A DNA stretch of 8,903 nt from JAABRU01 sp964505535 (GTDB lineage Bacteria; Desulfobacterota; Desulfobacteria; Desulfobacterales; Desulfococcaceae). Below the pieces are notes generated by a model. The model saw only the letters and a program-made list of their open reading frames with translations, was not told the origin of the DNA and made no database searches. Positions within the stretch are counted from its first letter, which is position 1. The number at the start of each line of letters is the position of its first letter. The DNA is taken from NCBI GenBank assembly GCA_964505535.1, contig CAZDIU010000232.1:1-8903 (forward strand). Direction: 5' to 3'. Position numbers and translations under genes: made by a program. Of this stretch, positions 6,174-8,903 are shown in pieces.

Positions 6174-6203
6174 TATACGAAAAAAAGCAGGGGAATCTTA
6201 CAG
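6174..6203 (+). repeat. TATACG-type dispersed 30-mer, copy C
   Basis: It starts TATACGAAA and ends ATCTTACAG like the copies at 4607 and 4757. The central CCGG is replaced by AAAA; about 22 of 30 positions agree with the 4757 copy. It ends the leader of the anchored-cohesin gene, 11 bp upstream of the Shine-Dalgarno sequence, in the same relative orientation to that gene as the copies upstream of the dockerin gene. Confidence 0.6.
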
Positions 6204-6247
6204 GCTGACAAAAAAATCGGTTCTTCAATCTGTTTTGCGGAAACACC

Positions 6248-6271
6248 GGATTCCGGCTTTCGCGGGAATGA
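6248..6271. repeat. common GGATTCC...GGAATGA dispersed repeat
   Basis: A 24-bp stretch beginning GGATTCCGGCTTTCG and ending GGGAATGA, with ATTCC/GGAAT able to pair. This is a very widespread dispersed repeat in proteobacterial genomes, often mis-annotated as short proteins containing PAKAGI. It has no coding role. Confidence 0.65.
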
Positions 6272-6346
6272 TCTCATGCCCGGAAACCAGGCATCCGGAA
6301 AAATTTGGTGGTGGGTCAAATCCGTTGAACTGAAATCTCCTCCCCC

Positions 6347-6357
6347 GGCGGGAGGGG
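6347..6357 (+). repeat. target-site duplication, left copy
   Basis: GGCGGGAGGGG directly abuts the left terminal inverted repeat and is identical to 6710-6720. Confidence 0.8.
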
Positions 6358-6709
6358 CAATGCTGTTGACTTAAGAGACTGCCCTGAAAGGGCAGATTGA
6401 TAAAGCCCGGGGCAACGCCCTGGGAAAACAGAATAAAATACAATCCAAGCCCTGAAGGGGCGCATTAAAAAATGATTCCGGAATGTTACCGGTATGCAAT
6501 TCGCCCTTTCAGGGCCTGGATATTTTTTTATCGTTTAGGGACATGGAAAATGCTGATATACCGTTTATAAAAAAGCTGTCCTTTATGGATAAAGTTAATC
6601 TTTAATCAAAAACGGTATATTGGGAAGTTCCGAGGCCCTTATTCCCAGGGCGTTGCCCCGGGCTTTACTGTTACGCCCTTTCAGGGCTTTCCTTAAGTCA
6701 ACAGCATTG
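6358..6709. mobile_element. 352-bp non-autonomous insertion element (MITE), IS4/IS231-like ends
   Basis: Perfect 18-bp terminal inverted repeats, CAATGCTGTTGACTTAAG (6358-6375) and its reverse complement (6692-6709), are flanked by a perfect 11-bp direct repeat, the hallmark of transposition. No transposase frame is present. The interior holds hairpin modules in mirrored order: A (6381-6393), B (6401-6426), C (6447-6462), C' (6503-6515), B' (6642-6667, an exact 26-bp reverse complement of B) and A' (6675-6687), plus an AT-rich core. The IS231 group of the IS4 family is known for ends like CATGCCCATCAACTTAAG and 10-12 bp duplications, so a full-length IS4-family relative elsewhere in the genome probably mobilised it; that link is inference. 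The intact duplication and perfect ends suggest fairly recent insertion. Confidence 0.85.
6556..6620. repeat. AT-rich core of the mobile element with its own inverted repeat
   Basis: ATATACCGTTT (6556-6566) and AAACGGTATAT (6610-6620) are perfect 11-bp reverse complements. Between them lies a small CTTTAT-gg-ATAAAG hairpin. In the related hairpin array at 4828-5039 modules C' and B' are only 24 bp apart; here they are 126 bp apart, so about 100 bp including this core is extra. GGGCCT (6512-6517) and AGGCCC (6633-6638) bracket it. Confidence 0.55.
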
Positions 6710-6720
6710 GGCGGGAGGGG
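6710..6720 (+). repeat. target-site duplication, right copy
   Basis: GGCGGGAGGGG immediately follows the right terminal inverted repeat and repeats 6347-6357 exactly. Confidence 0.8.
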
Positions 6721-6768
6721 GAGGGGAGGGGAGTGTTTTTTTCTGCATCATCAACCGATTTGACCCAC

Positions 6769-7278
6769 TGTCATATCGTGTATATTTCTTTTAATTCATT
6801 ATCTATTTTTTTCATTTGCTTTCCGTTTCTGAAAAATGTAAAATAGCAGGCGTTACGCAGTTGAATTTTAACATACTGATTTTTATGGATGCTGATGCTG
6901 CACTGCACAAAACCGGTTCTTTAAAAATCAGACAGTTGAAAAAGCAACCGCAGAATACCGATTCCCCATTGAAAAGATACTTGTAAGCACGCAGAAGAAG
7001 TTTTCGTGAGTTCAAAAAACCGGATTTTTTTGAAAAATCCGGTTTTTCCGAAAAAATTATGTTTCAGATCAATGGAGAATTCGCATAACTCCCAAATTCA
7101 ACAGATATTCTTTTTCAAAACATATGGCATCAGTTATATAACACCGAATCGCCATTGGAACCGCCCTGGCTGATATGCAGATGAACCTGATCGGCCTGCA
7201 TTGTCAGGTTTGATTTCACGGGCTTTTCCTTCAGCGCGCGCAAAGATAAAGACATAACAAAAAATTGTATCCTGTACG
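6769..7278. other. non-coding region upstream of the sensor kinase
   Basis: No supported gene. A 33-codon frame at 6885-6986 (MDADAALHKTGSLK...) and a 67-residue minus frame over 6812-7015 both lack ribosome binding sites and recognisable sequence. The region contains the second copy of the 15-bp-arm palindrome at 7015-7047. At 7142-7213 a short plus-strand frame reads HRIAIGTALADMQMNLIGLH and then stops after three more residues, looking like the tail of a vanished gene. No convincing promoter for the kinase gene was identified. Confidence 0.5.
7006..7047. repeat. palindromic element, 15-bp perfect arms, copy 2
   Basis: GTGAGTTCA is followed by AAAAACCGGATTTTT (7015-7029) and AAAAATCCGGTTTTT (7033-7047) around a ttg loop. 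The 33-bp palindrome equals the one at 113-145 except for one loop base. The outer TGTGAGTT/AACTCACA stem of copy 1 is not completed here, since the right partner is missing. Confidence 0.8.
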
Positions 7279-8903
7279 ATGATGATCAGAAAAAACAGTT
7301 CCGGACGGCGGACTTCCTTTCTTACGGAAGAGGATCGGAGACGGCGGAAAAGGGAAATCATTCTCATTTTCGCCATTATTCTCACGGTTGCCCTGCTGAC
7401 CTATATGGAAAACCGGCTCATCACCTTTGGCGCGGATTTTCCGGTTTCCAACGCGATCCTGATGTTCATTCTTATCAATGTCAACCTGCTGCTGCTGATC
7501 CTCCTGATTTTTCTGGTTTTCCGGAATCTGGTGAAACTGCTCTACGACCGGAAGCGCAAGGTGATGGGAACCAAGCTGCGCACCCGGCTGGCCCTGGCCT
7601 TTATTGTGCTCACCCTTTTTCCCACCACCGTGCTGTTTTTCTTTTCCATCAATTTTGTCACCACCAGCATCGGATTCTGGTTCAATGTGCCTGTGGAGCA
7701 GGCATTGGAAAACTCACTGAAAGTGGGGCGGGAACTGTACGCGGGAATGGAATCCCGCAACCGTTTTTTTCTGGGCCGCACATCGGTGCAGCTTGTCACC
7801 AGAAATCTTCTGGCACCGGATCAGGGGGAAAACCTTGCCCGTTATGTGCGTGTCATCCAGCAGGAATTCAATCTTCATGCCGTGGAAGTTTACAGCAGGG
7901 ATGCGGTGCGTCTGACCTGTTCTTTTGGGCCGGAACTGGGAAAAGTCCAACCTCCTCCCCTGTCTGCCGACACCCTGCTCCGGTATGGCGGAAAGGAGGA
8001 TATCCGGACCCTTTCCGAAGATGCAGGGGGCGGGGAACTCAGCCGCACGGTGGGAACCATTCCCTTTGGCCAGCCTTTGTCAAAAGCCCAGGGATTTGCC
8101 GTGGTTTCCACCCTGATTCCCGCGGATCTGGCGGAAAATCTGGCAGCCATTTCCAGGGGATATGAGGAATATCAGCAGATCAAGCTGCTCAAACGCCCCA
8201 TTCAGATTACCTATTATATCACGCTTTCCATTGTGGCCCTGCTGGTGGTGTTCTGCGCCATCTGGTTCGGTTTTTATCTGGCAAAATCCATCAGCATTCC
8301 CATCCGGGAACTGGCAGAGGGAACCCGGCGGGTGGCAGAGGGGGATCTGGGGTTCAGCATTGCGCATGTGGGAGATGATGAGATCGGCAGTCTGGTGGAA
8401 TCCTTTAACCGCATGACCCGTGATCTCCGGGCCAACCGGGAGCAGTTGGAACTTTCCGCGAAAATGCTGCGGCAGCAGAACGCGGAGATTGAGGCCCGGC
8501 GTCAGTATATGGAAATTGTGCTCAAAAATGTATCCACCGGCGTCATCAGTCTGGATGCGCGGGGTTTTGTGACCACGGTCAGCAAATCAGCCGAACAGAT
8601 GCTGCAAATCCGCTCAAGGGATATCGTAAACCGGAACTGGCAGAAACTTCTTTCCGGAGAACATCTGACGCTGGGAGAGGAAATCATGGAAAGACTTTCC
8701 CTTTCGCGGGGAAGCACCGTGCAGATGAACCTGCGCGTAAGCATCAGCGGACAGCCCAGAACGTTCATGGCCCATGTCAGTGCGCTGCGGGATGACAGCG
8801 GCAGTCATATCGGTGCTGTGATTGTCTTTGATGATCTTACAGATCAGGAAAAAGCCCAGCGCATGGCCGCGTGGCGGGAGGTGGCCCGGCGCATTGCCCA
8901 TGA
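7279..8903 (+). CDS. ntrY: NtrY-like sensor histidine kinase (3' end beyond window)
   Basis: 541 codons are present, ending exactly at the H-box histidine (AAWREVARRIAH, His541). Order: a basic N-terminus, transmembrane helices at about 27-43, 60-81 and 104-127, an extracytoplasmic sensor region (about 130-309), a fourth helix (310-335), a HAMP linker (about 335-390, SIPIRELAEG...DDEIGSLVESFNRM), a short coiled segment and a PAS domain (about 408-525, VLKNVSTGVISLDARG). This is the NtrY layout; NtrY phosphorylates the sigma-54-dependent regulator NtrX, classically in nitrogen control. The dimerisation remainder and ATPase domain should follow, and ntrX often adjoins. The start is ATG 7279 or 7282; an in-frame stop at 7255-7257 rules out more upstream starts, and no good Shine-Dalgarno is visible. 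Codons are visibly richer in third-position G/C than in the dockerin gene, suggesting core genome. The actual signal and regulator are not determinable here. Confidence 0.88.
   Translation, partial: MMIRKNSSGRRTSFLTEEDRRRRKREIILIFAIILTVALLTYMENRLITFGADFPVSNAILMFILINVNLLLLILLIFLVFRNLVKLLYDRKRKVMGTKLRTRLALAFIVLTLFPTTVLFFFSINFVTTSIGFWFNVPVEQALENSLKVGRELYAGMESRNRFFLGRTSVQLVTRNLLAPDQGENLARYVRVIQQEFNLHAVEVYSRDAVRLTCSFGPELGKVQPPPLSADTLLRYGGKEDIRTLSEDAGGGELSRTVGTIPFGQPLSKAQGFAVVSTLIPADLAENLAAISRGYEEYQQIKLLKRPIQITYYITLSIVALLVVFCAIWFGFYLAKSISIPIRELAEGTRRVAEGDLGFSIAHVGDDEIGSLVESFNRMTRDLRANREQLELSAKMLRQQNAEIEARRQYMEIVLKNVSTGVISLDARGFVTTVSKSAEQMLQIRSRDIVNRNWQKLLSGEHLTLGEEIMERLSLSRGSTVQMNLRVSISGQPRTFMAHVSALRDDSGSHIGAVIVFDDLTDQEKAQRMAAWREVARRIAH

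Larger units (their letters stand above)
6311..6768. repeat. older palindromic repeat interrupted by the 6358-6709 element
   Basis: GTGGGTCAAATC (6311-6322) and GATTTGACCCAC (6757-6768) are perfect 12-bp reverse complements, and the match runs on through CGTTGA / TCAACC with one mismatch (17 of 18). Inside these arms are CTCCTCCCCC on the left and GGGAGGGGGAGG on the right. Removing the 352-bp insertion and one 11-bp duplication leaves an element of about 95 bp that is itself a GC-rich palindrome. The symmetry of its ends about the inserted element argues that it was one unit before insertion. Confidence 0.7.

Noticed and set aside
6225..6443. Short minus-strand frame over the GGATTCC repeat and mobile element end
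   Set aside because: The translation contains the PAKAGI string that arises from a widespread non-coding repeat, and it crosses the boundary of the inserted element.
6885..6986. 33-codon plus-strand frame beginning MDADAALHKTGSLK
   Set aside because: No ribosome binding site, no recognisable sequence and a length expected by chance.
7134..7385. Minus-strand 83-codon frame over the start of the kinase gene
   Set aside because: It overlaps the clearly coding N-terminus of the sensor kinase and has no independent support.

Overview
The window reads as accessory sequence from a Gram-negative, probably deltaproteobacterial (Desulfobacterota, Desulfobacterales-like) chromosome. The reasons are an NtrY-type sensor kinase, exported cohesin/dockerin proteins of non-cellulosomal type, a HicBA module, a nuclease-like gene with nonapeptide repeats, and an unusually dense load of palindromic dispersed repeats. 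The taxonomic assignment is inference from gene content and repeat style, not proven by the sequence.

Layout: 1-337 is non-coding with a 15-bp-arm palindrome (113-145) and one copy of a dispersed 30-mer. 338-1207 (+) encodes a hypothetical PD-(D/E)XK/Rpn-like protein with five 9-residue C-terminal repeats. 1208-1529 holds a TGTCTGAA-ended imperfect palindrome and a structured leader. 1530-1742 and 1765-1992 (+) are a HicB antitoxin and HicA toxin pair, followed by a strong terminator (2006-2040). 2094-4340 (-) is an exported multidomain protein ending in cohesin plus dockerin. 4341-5078 is a repeat-packed intergenic stretch. 5079-6152 (-) is an exported cohesin protein with a long acidic/polar linker and a C-terminal membrane anchor. 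6153-7278 is a second repeat-rich non-coding stretch. 7279 to the window end (+) is the N-terminal three quarters of an NtrY-like histidine kinase, cut at its H-box histidine.

Two things stand out. First, the dockerin protein and the membrane-anchored cohesin protein lie in the same orientation, separated by repeats, and could form a small surface scaffold unrelated to cellulosomes. Second, 6311-6768 is a readable record of nested insertion. A 352-bp element (6358-6709) has perfect 18-bp terminal inverted repeats and a perfect 11-bp target-site duplication. It sits inside an older roughly 95-bp palindromic repeat, and itself carries hairpin modules that also occur without those ends at 4828-5039, plus an AT-rich core with its own inverted repeat. 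The end sequence and duplication length resemble the IS231 branch of the IS4 family, so it is best read as a non-autonomous IS derivative.

Limits: family assignments are from reading motifs; no database search was possible. Domain edges are approximate.
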